A stretch of 64,000 nt of DNA from an uncultured Bacteroidota bacterium (GTDB lineage Bacteria > Bacteroidota > Bacteroidia > Bacteroidales > F082). The notes beneath the pieces are model-generated. The model was not told where the DNA came from, ran no database searches, and was given only the letters and a program-made list of their open reading frames with translations. Both the position numbers and the translations under genes were made by a program. Within the stretch, counting starts at the first letter, position 1; every line of letters begins with the position of its first letter. Location: assembly GCA_913009685.1 (NCBI GenBank), contig CAJVXP010000001.1, positions 62,001-126,000 of the forward strand, written 5' to 3'. Positions 52,320 through 61,906 of this stretch are shown one piece after another.

Positions 52320-55163
52320 ATGAATCAGGACAAAGCCAGCAGTGAGAATTTCCGAATTTCCGAAAAAAAGAGCAACTCCGGAAAATCAGTAGTAGCATCT
52401 CCCAATGACTACAAAATGCTGTATGAGCAGGAAGTAGCCAAAAACAGAGAGCTTTATCTTTCTTTCTTCAAGAAAAATAATGCGATAATGCTGATACTTG
52501 ATCCTTCCGATGGAAGGATTTTGGATGCCAATGATGCTGCCGTCAAATTTCATGGTTATCCTTATGAGGTACTGACACAGATGTATACTCATCAGTTAAT
52601 TGTTGCTCTTTCTGAAAAAGAATTAGCAGAAATACGGCACGAAGCACGTACAGGAAAGCGAAACTATTTTACCGGACAACACCGGCTGGCAAATAACGAA
52701 ATCAGGGATGTGGAAGTACACAGCGGAAGTATTGACTATGAAAATAAAGAAGTAATAATTGCAACCATTTATGATATTACCGAACGTACCAAAGCTCAAA
52801 AAGAATTGGCAAAAAGCGAGGAAAAATTTAGAAAAGTTTTTGTTACCTCTCCTGATTCTGTTACTATTAGCCGCGTGAGCGATGGTAAATATATGGAAGT
52901 AAATGAGGGGTTTACGAATATTTTCGGCTATACAAAAGAGGAAGCTTTAGGAAAGACTTCCATCGAACTTGACCTTTGGGAAAATCCTGACGACAGGAAA
53001 CCTTTTGTCGAAAGACTGAAAAAAAACCGAACAATTCAGAACTACCCTATACACCTTAAGAAAAAAAACGGGGAGATTGTGCGTACGTTAGTATCGGCAG
53101 ACCTTATGGAGATGAACGGAGAGCCTTACCTTTTTACGTTCACTAAAAATATTGAGGATTACCTGAGGACAAACCGTGCGCTGGTACAAAGCGAACTAAA
53201 ATTCAGAACAGCGTTTAAAATCTCTCCTGATTCCATCAGCATTAACCGGATGGAAGATGGAATGTACGTGGAAATTAACTATGGTTTTACAGCCATTACC
53301 GGTTATACACAAAAAGATGTAATTGGAAAAACTTCTCTCGAAATTGATATTTGGGCAGATAAAGAAAAAAGGAATGAGCTGGTAGAGATATTAAAAGAAA
53401 AAGGTTTTGTTCATAATTTCCCTGCCCTGTTCAGAAAGAAAAACGGAGACATCATACATGGTTTAATGTCTGCCAACATCATTGATATCAACGGGGTGCC
53501 GCATATCTTATCCGTTACCCGGAATATGGAGGAATATATAAAAGCACACAAAGCTTTACAGCATAGCGAACAACGCTACAGAACATTGTTCCATCATTCT
53601 CCGGCCGGCGTTCTGCTGATGGATGAGACAGGTACCATTTTGGAGGCGAATCCTACCTATTGCAAAAACATCGGCTACACTGCGAAGGAACTTGTCGGAG
53701 AAAAAATCTGGAATGTTGTGAATAATCCTTTGCAGGAAAAGAAAGAGCAAATATTGAGTTATATTCCAACCATTCCCAAGAACAAAATCGTAGAAAAAGA
53801 GGTTGTAAATATCCGTAAAAACGGAGAGATCCTCTTTCTTCATCTATATGAAACCCTTATTCTTCTTGAAGACAACAAGCCGGCCATTCTTTCCATCTCC
53901 ATGGACATTACCCGGGAAAAACATATCCGTGAAGAACTGGCGAAGAATACGGAACGTTTAAAAGAAGCACAGGAAATTGGTAAAATCGGAAGCTGGGAAA
54001 TGAACTGGCAAACGAGAGAGCTCTATTGGTCTGATGAAATGTACCTTTTGCTTGAGTTAGACCCATCTCAAAATCTTGATTATGACTACTTCCGGAAAGC
54101 CATTCATCCCGATGATTTAAAAACAGCACGTGAAGTACTGAAAAAGTCCGTTAGAAATGGAACTTCATTCAAATATGTCCATCGTCTTTTGTTTAAAGAC
54201 GGAAGAATAAAATGGGTCATCGAAAGAGGGAGAAGTTTTCATAATGAAAAAGGAAAAGTCATCCGGACACACGGAACAGTTCAGGATATCACCCAGCTTA
54301 AAGAAACAGAAGATAAACTGAAAGAGCTGAACGAGTCATTGGAAAAGAAAGTTATGGATCGCACAGCCAGCCTAAAGAAAAAACAACATGATATGGCTAA
54401 GCTGCTGAATGACATGCAGATGGTTCAGCAGGAATTACGCCATTCAAACCAGGCCTTAAAAAACCTGAATCATGATTTAGAAGCCTTTTCCTATTCCGTA
54501 TCTCACGACCTGAAAGCGCCGTTACGTGCCATCGGGGGCTTTACCAATATTTTAAAAGAAGATTATTATCCAAAACTCGACAAAGAGGGGCGCGTGCTTA
54601 TCGACGACATTCTTTCCGAAACAGACAGTATGTCGGAGATTATTGATGCCCTCCTGAAGCTTTCGCGTACCGGACGCAAGAACCTGAACTTTGTTGAGTT
54701 CGACTTAAAGCCGCTGGCACAATCCATCTTCTCCGAGCAACAAAAAGAATACAACTTACCTCATGCCCGGTTTAAAATCCACCAGCTCCCTCCTGTTTTT
54801 GCTGACTACACCTTAATCAAACAGCTAATGGCCAACCTGCTTTCCAATGCCTTGAAATACTCTTCGCTACAGCTACAGCCGTTAGTGGAAATAGGCTACA
54901 GCAAAGATAACGAAGCAAAAGAAACTGTTTTTTATGTAAAAGACAATGGAGTCGGGTTTGATGAAGAGACATCCGGAAAAATGTTTGAGGCTTTTCGCAG
55001 GCTGCATTCCAAAAAAGATTTTGAAGGAACAGGTATCGGCCTTGCCATTGCCAAACGTATTGTTACCCGGCATAAAGGGAAAATATGGGCAAAAAGTAAA
55101 AAAGGGAAAGGGGCTACTGTCTTTTTTACGCTTTCCGAAAGCACTAATCAATCTGAATTATGA
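52320..55163 (+). CDS. Multi-PAS sensor histidine kinase
   Basis: 947 residues with no membrane helix, so cytoplasmic. Five PAS-type domains can be told apart, roughly at 40-155, 160-280, 285-405, 410-530 and 540-660. Domains 2 and 3 are near duplicates (SPDSVTISRVSDGKYMEVN against SPDSISINRMEDGMYVEIN). A coiled coil follows, then the dimerisation helix with phospho-acceptor His729 in SVSHDLKAPLRA, and an ATPase domain (NLLSNALKY, DNGVGFDE, GTGIGLAIAKRI). There is no receiver domain. The next gene starts inside the stop codon (ATGA) and begins with a receiver domain, the likely partner. Confidence 0.93.
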   Translation: MNQDKASSENFRISEKKSNSGKSVVASPNDYKMLYEQEVAKNRELYLSFFKKNNAIMLILDPSDGRILDANDAAVKFHGYPYEVLTQMYTHQLIVALSEKELAEIRHEARTGKRNYFTGQHRLANNEIRDVEVHSGSIDYENKEVIIATIYDITERTKAQKELAKSEEKFRKVFVTSPDSVTISRVSDGKYMEVNEGFTNIFGYTKEEALGKTSIELDLWENPDDRKPFVERLKKNRTIQNYPIHLKKKNGEIVRTLVSADLMEMNGEPYLFTFTKNIEDYLRTNRALVQSELKFRTAFKISPDSISINRMEDGMYVEINYGFTAITGYTQKDVIGKTSLEIDIWADKEKRNELVEILKEKGFVHNFPALFRKKNGDIIHGLMSANIIDINGVPHILSVTRNMEEYIKAHKALQHSEQRYRTLFHHSPAGVLLMDETGTILEANPTYCKNIGYTAKELVGEKIWNVVNNPLQEKKEQILSYIPTIPKNKIVEKEVVNIRKNGEILFLHLYETLILLEDNKPAILSISMDITREKHIREELAKNTERLKEAQEIGKIGSWEMNWQTRELYWSDEMYLLLELDPSQNLDYDYFRKAIHPDDLKTAREVLKKSVRNGTSFKYVHRLLFKDGRIKWVIERGRSFHNEKGKVIRTHGTVQDITQLKETEDKLKELNESLEKKVMDRTASLKKKQHDMAKLLNDMQMVQQELRHSNQALKNLNHDLEAFSYSVSHDLKAPLRAIGGFTNILKEDYYPKLDKEGRVLIDDILSETDSMSEIIDALLKLSRTGRKNLNFVEFDLKPLAQSIFSEQQKEYNLPHARFKIHQLPPVFADYTLIKQLMANLLSNALKYSSLQLQPLVEIGYSKDNEAKETVFYVKDNGVGFDEETSGKMFEAFRRLHSKKDFEGTGIGLAIAKRIVTRHKGKIWAKSKKGKGATVFFTLSESTNQSEL

Positions 55164-58100
55164 AAAAGACATTAAAAATATTGTTACTTGAGGACAATGC
55201 AGCAGATGTTAAGTTACTGGAAAGAGCTTTGTTGAAAAGCTTTGAGCATTTTGATCTAAAAGTTATTGAGACAAGAAAAGAATATCTAACTGAAATAACA
55301 CAACCATACGATATTGTGATTTCTGATTATGTGCTGCCCGCCTTTGACGGAATGGAAGCACTAAAAATCAGAAACAATGAAAAACCGTTTTTGCCTTTCA
55401 TCATTACTACCGGTTCAACCAACGAGGCTACGGCAGTAAAATGCATGAAAGCCGGGGCTGATGACTATGTCATTAAGGAGCATATTACCCGGATCGGAGA
55501 AGCGGTTAAAGGAGCCATTGCACAGAAAAAAACAGAATACGAGAAACAGCTTGCCGACCATACCGTGCGACATCTAAACCGTATTTTAAAAGCTATCCGA
55601 AATATCAACCAGCTGATTATGCGCGAAAAAGACGAACTGAAGCTCATACAACAGGTCTGTGAAATGTTTACCGGCGAGCAGAGTTATGTGGCAGCCTGGA
55701 TATCGTTGTTCGATGAAGAGGGGAAACTGGGATATATTAATGCTTTTTCCGGTTTCAAACCTGAAGGCTTTAAGCTTCTCGCAGAGAATCTTCGCAAGAA
55801 CAAATTGCCTCCATGCGTGATACAGGCTGAGCAAACCAATGAAGTCGTCATCCTCGAACACAACATTAAAACCCCGAAAGAATGTCCTCTGGGCAAAGCC
55901 TATCCCACCTGTTCTGTGCTAAGCAAAATGCTGGTTTATCAAAAAAAGAAATTTGGAGTAATTACCATAAGTGTACCTCCGGATGCTTTCATAAACGATG
56001 AAGAACTTGGGTTGTTCCATGAGGTTACCGGCGACCTTTCCTATGCCTTGTTCAACATCGAAATGGAAAAAGAAAAGCAGGAAGCCGCACTGCGGCAAAA
56101 AGTGCTTTTTGAAATTGCCCATGCTGCTGCTACGGAAGAGGAGCTTGAGTCGTTTCTCACTAAAGTCCAGGTGATTATCAATCAGGTTGTAGAGGTAAGT
56201 AATGCGTATGTTGCTTTACATGATGCGGCTCATCACCTCTATTATTTCCCCTATTTTAAGAATAAAAAGGCAGTCCTTCAGCAAGACACCTTTCCCGATA
56301 TGAAAACAGGTCTTATTGAATATGTTCGCCGGAAAGGAAAATTAACCACATTGACCAAATCCCAGCAGAAAGAACTTGAGCAAAAAGGAGAAATTCAAAG
56401 AATAGGACGTTCCTCGGCTGTATGGATGGGTATTCCTTTGATTAGCAGGAGTAATTTTATTGGCGTGTTGGCACTGATGCATTATGACAATCCAAACGCC
56501 TTTTCACAAAAAGACGAACATCTGCTGAGTTTTATTTCTAATCAGTTAGCCCTTTTCATTGAGCGAAAAAATGCCATTGCCCAGCTAAAAGCCAGCAACG
56601 AACGATACAAAACAGTCATGCAACAAGCCGGTGACGCTATTTTCCTCTGTGATATGGATGGTAATATTATGGATGCCAATGAAAAAACGGCCAAAAGCCT
56701 TGGCTATTCGTTGCAGGAACTTTTGCAAATGAAAATTTTTGACCTGATTCCGCCGGCATTGGCCAAAAAGCAAAAAGCCCACTGTTGGAGTAATTTTGCC
56801 CTTGGCCAGATGATAGAGTTTGAAACTGTTTTTCTCAAAAAAGACGGCCGGGAATTTCCGGTGGAGATTAATTCGGACATCGTTAAAATTGGTGATGAAA
56901 AATTTGTACTGAGTATTGCCCGTGATATCAGTGAACGGAAAAAAAACGAAGAAAAAATCCGACAATTTTCTCTCGTTGTAGAGCAGAGTCCTGCATCCAT
57001 CATCATTACCAACCCGGAAGGAGCAATCGAATATGTGAACAAAAAGTTCACGGAAATAACAGGCTATACCGTAGAAGAAACCCTGGGCATGAATCCCCGG
57101 ATATTAAAATCCGGGAAAATGTCGAACGATATCTACAAAGAACTTTGGAAAGCCATTACCGCAGGAAAAGAGTGGCATGGCGAGTTAATAAACCGAAAAA
57201 AAGATAACACCCTTTATTGGGAATTGGTCAGTATCTCACCGGTTCAGAACGAGGAAGGAGAGACAACGCATTATATCGCCGTTAAAGAAGATATTACCAA
57301 ACAAAAAGAGATGGAAGTAGAACTGCGAAAAGCAAAACAGAAAGCGGAAGAAAGCAACAAGCTGAAGAGTGAATTTTTGGCCAATATGTCGCATGAAATC
57401 CGCACCCCGATGAACGGGATTATGGGTTTTGCTTCGCTGCTCGATGATGATGGCCTAAGCCCGGGGAGCAGAAAAAATTATGTCCAGATTATCCAAAACA
57501 GCACCCGGCAACTGCTACATATCATTGATGAGATACTGGAGGTTTCAAAATTGCAAACCCGACAGGTCAAAAAAGAAGATACCAAACTCAACGTCAATGA
57601 GGTACTTATGCAGTGTTTTTCCGAATTCGACCGGAAAGCCAGAGATAAAGGTTTATCGTTGTATGTAAAAAAAGGGTTGCCCGATGAGGCTGCCCGGATT
57701 TATGTTGATGGAGGAAAACTACATAAGATTATCGACAACCTGCTGGAGAATGCCCTGAAGTTTACCCAGCAGGGGTATGTGGAAATGGGGTACAACCGGA
57801 AGGGAAACAAACTGGAATTTTATGTAAAAGATACCGGCATTGGCATAAGTTATAATGCCCGCGAGCTTATTTTTGAGCAGTTTTCGCAGGAAGATAAAAA
57901 ACTCTCACGGAGCACGGGCGGGCTGGGTCTCGGCCTGTCCATCGTAAAAGGAAATACCGAATTGCTGGATGGGAAAATCCGTCTCGAGTCAGAGAGAGGA
58001 AAAGGCTCCACATTCTTTGTGGAAATTCCTTATCTGCCTGTTGAGCCGGAATTAGTTTTGATGCTGGAAAAAACCACGGAGTCATCGCCGGAACGTATCA

Positions 58101-58465
58101 CTATACTGGTAACAGAAGACGAAGAAGTAAACTACCAGTATCTGGAGATCCTTTTAAAAAAATACCAACCCGGCATAAAGGTTCTGCATGCCATTAACGG
58201 GCAAGAGGCGGTTGACATTTGCAAAAAATATCCGGAGATCAAATTGGTGCTTATGGACCTTAAAATGCCCGGGATGAACGGACTTGAGGCTACCCGCCTG
58301 ATAAAAAAACAGAATCCCGATTTGACGATCATTGCACAAACTGCTTACACTTCCCTGGAAAATCAGGAGGAAGCCAAAGCAGCAGGCTGTGTTGCCTTCC
58401 TGCGTAAACCCACACGAAAACTGGACCTTTTCAAAGTGTTGGATAAGTATTTGAAGAAGGGTTAA
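55160..58465 (+). CDS. Hybrid histidine kinase with N- and C-terminal receiver domains
   Basis: 1101 residues, no membrane helix. Order: receiver (6-122, Asp56 in VISDYVLP, Lys in YVIKEH); GAF-like (about 140-315) with a cysteine-bearing CPLGKAYPTC; second GAF (about 320-475); PAS (485-605); PAS (610-730); dimerisation helix with His745 in MSHEIRTPMNG; ATPase (845-955; NLLENALKF, DTGIGIS, GLGLGLSIVKG); C-terminal receiver (975-1098, Asp1033 in VLMDLKMPG). It overlaps the upstream kinase by four bases. There is no DNA-binding output, so signal must leave by a phosphotransfer protein or another regulator not seen here. Confidence 0.93.
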   Translation: MKKTLKILLLEDNAADVKLLERALLKSFEHFDLKVIETRKEYLTEITQPYDIVISDYVLPAFDGMEALKIRNNEKPFLPFIITTGSTNEATAVKCMKAGADDYVIKEHITRIGEAVKGAIAQKKTEYEKQLADHTVRHLNRILKAIRNINQLIMREKDELKLIQQVCEMFTGEQSYVAAWISLFDEEGKLGYINAFSGFKPEGFKLLAENLRKNKLPPCVIQAEQTNEVVILEHNIKTPKECPLGKAYPTCSVLSKMLVYQKKKFGVITISVPPDAFINDEELGLFHEVTGDLSYALFNIEMEKEKQEAALRQKVLFEIAHAAATEEELESFLTKVQVIINQVVEVSNAYVALHDAAHHLYYFPYFKNKKAVLQQDTFPDMKTGLIEYVRRKGKLTTLTKSQQKELEQKGEIQRIGRSSAVWMGIPLISRSNFIGVLALMHYDNPNAFSQKDEHLLSFISNQLALFIERKNAIAQLKASNERYKTVMQQAGDAIFLCDMDGNIMDANEKTAKSLGYSLQELLQMKIFDLIPPALAKKQKAHCWSNFALGQMIEFETVFLKKDGREFPVEINSDIVKIGDEKFVLSIARDISERKKNEEKIRQFSLVVEQSPASIIITNPEGAIEYVNKKFTEITGYTVEETLGMNPRILKSGKMSNDIYKELWKAITAGKEWHGELINRKKDNTLYWELVSISPVQNEEGETTHYIAVKEDITKQKEMEVELRKAKQKAEESNKLKSEFLANMSHEIRTPMNGIMGFASLLDDDGLSPGSRKNYVQIIQNSTRQLLHIIDEILEVSKLQTRQVKKEDTKLNVNEVLMQCFSEFDRKARDKGLSLYVKKGLPDEAARIYVDGGKLHKIIDNLLENALKFTQQGYVEMGYNRKGNKLEFYVKDTGIGISYNARELIFEQFSQEDKKLSRSTGGLGLGLSIVKGNTELLDGKIRLESERGKGSTFFVEIPYLPVEPELVLMLEKTTESSPERITILVTEDEEVNYQYLEILLKKYQPGIKVLHAINGQEAVDICKKYPEIKLVLMDLKMPGMNGLEATRLIKKQNPDLTIIAQTAYTSLENQEEAKAAGCVAFLRKPTRKLDLFKVLDKYLKKG

Positions 58466-58494
58466 TGTGGTAATGTGCTAATGTGGTAATGAGT
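58463..58494. repeat. 8-bp tandem repeat over the hybrid kinase stop codon
   Basis: About four copies of TAATGTGG or TAATGTGC, the first of which contains the TAA stop. The rest of the gap to 58657 shows nothing recognisable. Confidence 0.85.
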
Positions 58495-58657
58495 GTTGGG
58501 AGGAATAAAGGTTTTTGTGAAGACTTTAATCTGTAAATATCGCTTTCGCACATCACTCTAAAACGCCATTATTCCAACCTGCATACAATTCGCTCCACTC
58601 TCTTGTATGAATAAAGCGGAATAAGACGCAGTTCAAATGACAATCTGGTATGAGACA

Positions 58658-59011
58658 TTAATCCATTGGGAAGAGAAACATCTCAAAGAAAAGCATAACG
58701 GCACTGAGTAGTATGCTGAAAAACAGCGCCCACCAGAAATTATCCACTTCAAACTGGGGAATAATCCATGAAACCAGTTTAACAATGAACGCATTGATAA
58801 CCAGCAGAAAAAGTCCAAAGGTAAGAATGGTGATGGGTAGTGTTAAAATCACCATAAACGGATAAATTAGAAAGTTCAGAACAGCCAGCACGATGGCAAC
58901 AAGACTGGCTGTCCAAAAAGCGGAACCTTTGATACGAATACCCGGAAGCAGTGCACCGATTATCAATATGGAAACTACTGTGCTCAGAAATTCTAAAATG
59001 GAATACATCAT
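58658..59011 (-). CDS. Phage-holin-family (4-TM) inner-membrane protein
   Basis: 117 residues with four membrane helices. The hairpin LNFLIYPFMVILTLPITILTFGLFLLVINA is typical of the holin-like family known from mycobacteriophage and spread widely in bacterial chromosomes (read here as two adjacent helices). Chromosomal members have no proven lytic role. The gene starts 17 bases after the large outer-membrane protein gene on the same strand, so the two form an operon. No phage genes are near. Confidence 0.82.
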   Translation of the reverse strand: MMYSILEFLSTVVSILIIGALLPGIRIKGSAFWTASLVAIVLAVLNFLIYPFMVILTLPITILTFGLFLLVINAFIVKLVSWIIPQFEVDNFWWALFFSILLSAVMLFFEMFLFPMD

Positions 59012-59028
59012 GATTTTATGGTTTTTGT

Positions 59029-61836
59029 TTAAAAGCTTATACGAAACAAAAGATCAAAGGTTTGGGAATCCCGGTTAATGCAATATGACCAGCGTAATCC
59101 CAGCATAACATTGGGGAAAAAGCTCAAAAAATTCCAGTCGGTGTAAAGTTCCAGTCCGGTGCTGGTGTAGTCGGTATCCACACCGGCAGTTTCCCCTCTC
59201 ATAAAATCGTAAAAAGCATGGGCATAGATCCGCTTCAGATACATCGCTCCCTGCCAGTCCATGTCGGGATAGGCGATGGGAAACGCATAATCGGTCATGA
59301 AAACGGTCATTTTATCTTCGTAAATGTTTGCGTAGCCACGGGGAATATCTACCAGCGTACTGAAAGAATAATTACCCCGTAACCGTTTGTCGTATCCGAA
59401 ATAGAGCGCCAGCCCCTGATGCCGGACAAAACCGGGGAAATAAAAATGACTTTGCACAGCAAACTGGTTGCCCGGATTATCAGAAAACAGTGTGTTCTGG
59501 TAATCAACCCGGATAGTCTGTCCCCATCTGGCGTACATATCCTTTGGTGAGCGCTTGTACAGGTTATAGGCATAAAGCTCATAGTGCATGGTAGTTAATT
59601 CATACGGATAGCCGGCTCCCATTTGCAGGAATTTTTCGGAAAAAGCCACATAAGGCTGCAATCCGTTAATCCATTTGCTGTGGGTAAAGTTCAACGGCAA
59701 ACTAATGTTGTAAGAGAGATGTGTTTCGTGCCAGAAAATTTCATGCGAAACGCCACTGTTATCGGTAAACCGGCTGCGACGGTTACCATACGTTACCCCG
59801 ATTCCCATGGCAGGATACCAGCCGAGGTAGCGAAAACTGAAATTAAATTTTCCGGTTCGTTCGTTCCGGTTATAGGTCCAGCCGAGAAGTGTAACAGCTG
59901 TACTCAGGTCGTTTTGCGACATGAGCATAACGCCCGGCCTGATAGTGTAATTGTCCATATCAAGCGAAAGTGGCGCCCATGAGTGTGGGTTGAAAAGATG
60001 CCCCAAGCGGCTGTACTTTTTAACGGGATATTTTTTCCCAGGAACAATGGAATCATCGAGGTCAAAAGTGTTTTTCCTGCGTAACTTGTCCACGAGATAT
60101 TCATGATGCGCTGTGGTAACGTCAAACGGTTTCAAAGTATCCGGATTAAAAGATACGAAAGCAGTTTTATAGCCGTCGGCGGTGTAGCGGCTAAAGCAGA
60201 GTTTATTGCCGCCGGGTGAAAAAGCGGCCTCAGTAGCGCCAAAACGGCTGTTGAAAACCCTATATGTCTTGCCTGTAGCCACATCTATGGCATACAAGTT
60301 GTCCCTGCCTTCGTAAGTTCCCGTATAAACCACCTGCCGGCCGTGCATCACCGGCCACTTGATTTCCGTAAAGGAAAATGGAAGAAGCTGCTTTGCTTTC
60401 ATGGTAGACGTGTTCAGCAGCAGGATGGATTTACCTTTGTTACCGAGGACAACAGTAACAACATTTTTTCCATCAGCCGACCAGTGCGGTGTCATAAAAA
60501 ACAGGTTCCCGGGCGTGTGAAATTCACGTAGCCTCTTTCCGGTGGCAGCATTTAGAAAGTCGAGGAAATAGTTTTGCTGCATATCCACCCTGACGGCTAC
60601 AATGGTTTTCCCATCGGGCGACAGCGCCGGGGCAAAATAGCGGCTGCGACGGGTGAGTTGCCTCAGCTTTTTGGTTTTATAGTTGTAAACTTTGATGACC
60701 GAATAATCACGGTTTGACCAACGCGGGTCGAAAGCTGTTTCGTTCCAGCAGATGAGGCTGTCGTTGGCTGAAAGCGACTCTTTAAAGTCGAAACCGGGCG
60801 TAAACAGCCGGGTAACTTTTCCATTGGCATCAATCTTTACAAAACGGTTGATATCGTCGATGGAGGTTTTCTCGGCGATTATGCTCCCATCGGGCAGTAC
60901 CTGTGGAAACAGGTAGCTGGTGTAAAAGCGGTCTGATACGGGAAATCCGGAAACGTTTTCCTCTGGCTTGTCCTGTGTATGCCACTGGTTTTTCAGGTCG
61001 TCCATGATGGCTTTGTAAAATTTAACCTTTTTGTTTCCGGTGTTTTTTTTCAGCCGGTGGGTAAACGGAACAAAGGTATAACCTTTGCGGGAAACCTGAT
61101 TTAGCACATCGTTCCAAAGTACTGTACCATAGTTTTTTATCCCTTGCGAAACAAGTTGGTAGCCCAGAGTGTAATGATCAGGGACAAAATTACGGAAGGA
61201 GCCGAACAGGGCTTTGTCATAACCGTAAATTTTCTTGTCAAGCACTTGCGCTTTCAACGGATAGACAAACTCCGGCAAACGGCCGCGGCCACTGTTGCTG
61301 TGGACAGTTTCGCTCCAGACGGCATCGCCTTCCACAAACCACATGGGCAGATAAAGCCCGAACAACGCTGCCGTTCCCTGGTCACCCAAAAGGTAGTACA
61401 CCACATTACCGAAACCCTGCCGCATTTTGCACATCTGAACGGCATGGCGGTATTCGTGCAGTGTAAGTTGCTTTTGCCAGTTTTGGGCATATATTTCCTG
61501 CGAAGGCATTTCAAAAAAATCGGCATGAAAAGGTGCCGGCGAAACCATGGCGTTGGAGGTGGTGGAGCGGTTGTGCAACACAATGCTCAGCCGCCGCATA
61601 CGGGCGTGGTACGGGGTGTTTATGTAAGGCGCCGAAAGCTGCAGTAAATTCATGTAGTAGTTGGCGATTTTCTCATAGCCTTTGGGAAAAATCAGCCGGA
61701 ATTCTTTGGTCTTGATTTGTCGCCATTTTATGGAAGCCGGCTCCTGGCCGGTGAGATAATACTGTGCTTCCGCCTGCCCCGAAAACAAAAGAATCGTCAG
61801 AAACAAAGCCAAAAGAGGAAACCATCTTTTCTTCAT
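59029..61836 (-). CDS. Outer-membrane protein with metalloprotease-like, beta-propeller and barrel regions
   Basis: 935 residues with a signal peptide ending QAEA-QYY (residue 24). Residues 30-300 carry a gluzincin-like site: HEYRH (127-131) in QLTLHEYRHAVQM and, 38 residues on, Glu169 in MWFVEGDAVWSE. Residues about 310-600 are TolB/PD40-like propeller blades (YFAPALSPDGKTIVAV, FMTPHWSADGKNVVTV, ATEAAFSPGGNKLCFS). From about 640 to the end are long amphipathic strands closing in LLFRISF, an outer-membrane barrel signature. A surface or periplasmic protease tied to a barrel is likely; substrate unknown. A TATTTTTG box ends four bases before the ATG. Confidence 0.8.
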   Translation of the reverse strand: MKKRWFPLLALFLTILLFSGQAEAQYYLTGQEPASIKWRQIKTKEFRLIFPKGYEKIANYYMNLLQLSAPYINTPYHARMRRLSIVLHNRSTTSNAMVSPAPFHADFFEMPSQEIYAQNWQKQLTLHEYRHAVQMCKMRQGFGNVVYYLLGDQGTAALFGLYLPMWFVEGDAVWSETVHSNSGRGRLPEFVYPLKAQVLDKKIYGYDKALFGSFRNFVPDHYTLGYQLVSQGIKNYGTVLWNDVLNQVSRKGYTFVPFTHRLKKNTGNKKVKFYKAIMDDLKNQWHTQDKPEENVSGFPVSDRFYTSYLFPQVLPDGSIIAEKTSIDDINRFVKIDANGKVTRLFTPGFDFKESLSANDSLICWNETAFDPRWSNRDYSVIKVYNYKTKKLRQLTRRSRYFAPALSPDGKTIVAVRVDMQQNYFLDFLNAATGKRLREFHTPGNLFFMTPHWSADGKNVVTVVLGNKGKSILLLNTSTMKAKQLLPFSFTEIKWPVMHGRQVVYTGTYEGRDNLYAIDVATGKTYRVFNSRFGATEAAFSPGGNKLCFSRYTADGYKTAFVSFNPDTLKPFDVTTAHHEYLVDKLRRKNTFDLDDSIVPGKKYPVKKYSRLGHLFNPHSWAPLSLDMDNYTIRPGVMLMSQNDLSTAVTLLGWTYNRNERTGKFNFSFRYLGWYPAMGIGVTYGNRRSRFTDNSGVSHEIFWHETHLSYNISLPLNFTHSKWINGLQPYVAFSEKFLQMGAGYPYELTTMHYELYAYNLYKRSPKDMYARWGQTIRVDYQNTLFSDNPGNQFAVQSHFYFPGFVRHQGLALYFGYDKRLRGNYSFSTLVDIPRGYANIYEDKMTVFMTDYAFPIAYPDMDWQGAMYLKRIYAHAFYDFMRGETAGVDTDYTSTGLELYTDWNFLSFFPNVMLGLRWSYCINRDSQTFDLLFRISF

Positions 61837-61840
61837 AAGT

Positions 61841-61848
61841 CAAAAATA
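61841..61848 (-). promoter_or_regulatory. -7 promoter box of the protease-barrel gene (leaderless)
   Basis: TATTTTTG on the minus strand, followed by ACTT and then the ATG at 61836. The four-base spacing is the same as at folK and guaA. Confidence 0.55.
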
Positions 61849-61906
61849 GAAATATTATAATAAGTAGCCCATGCTGTTTCCGCTTTTTCTTTTTACCAAA
61901 GCCTGA

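Noticed and set aside
58658-59011. Prophage remnant, suggested by the holin-family gene
   Set aside because: No other phage gene, integrase or att-like repeat is near; this family is common in bacterial chromosomes.
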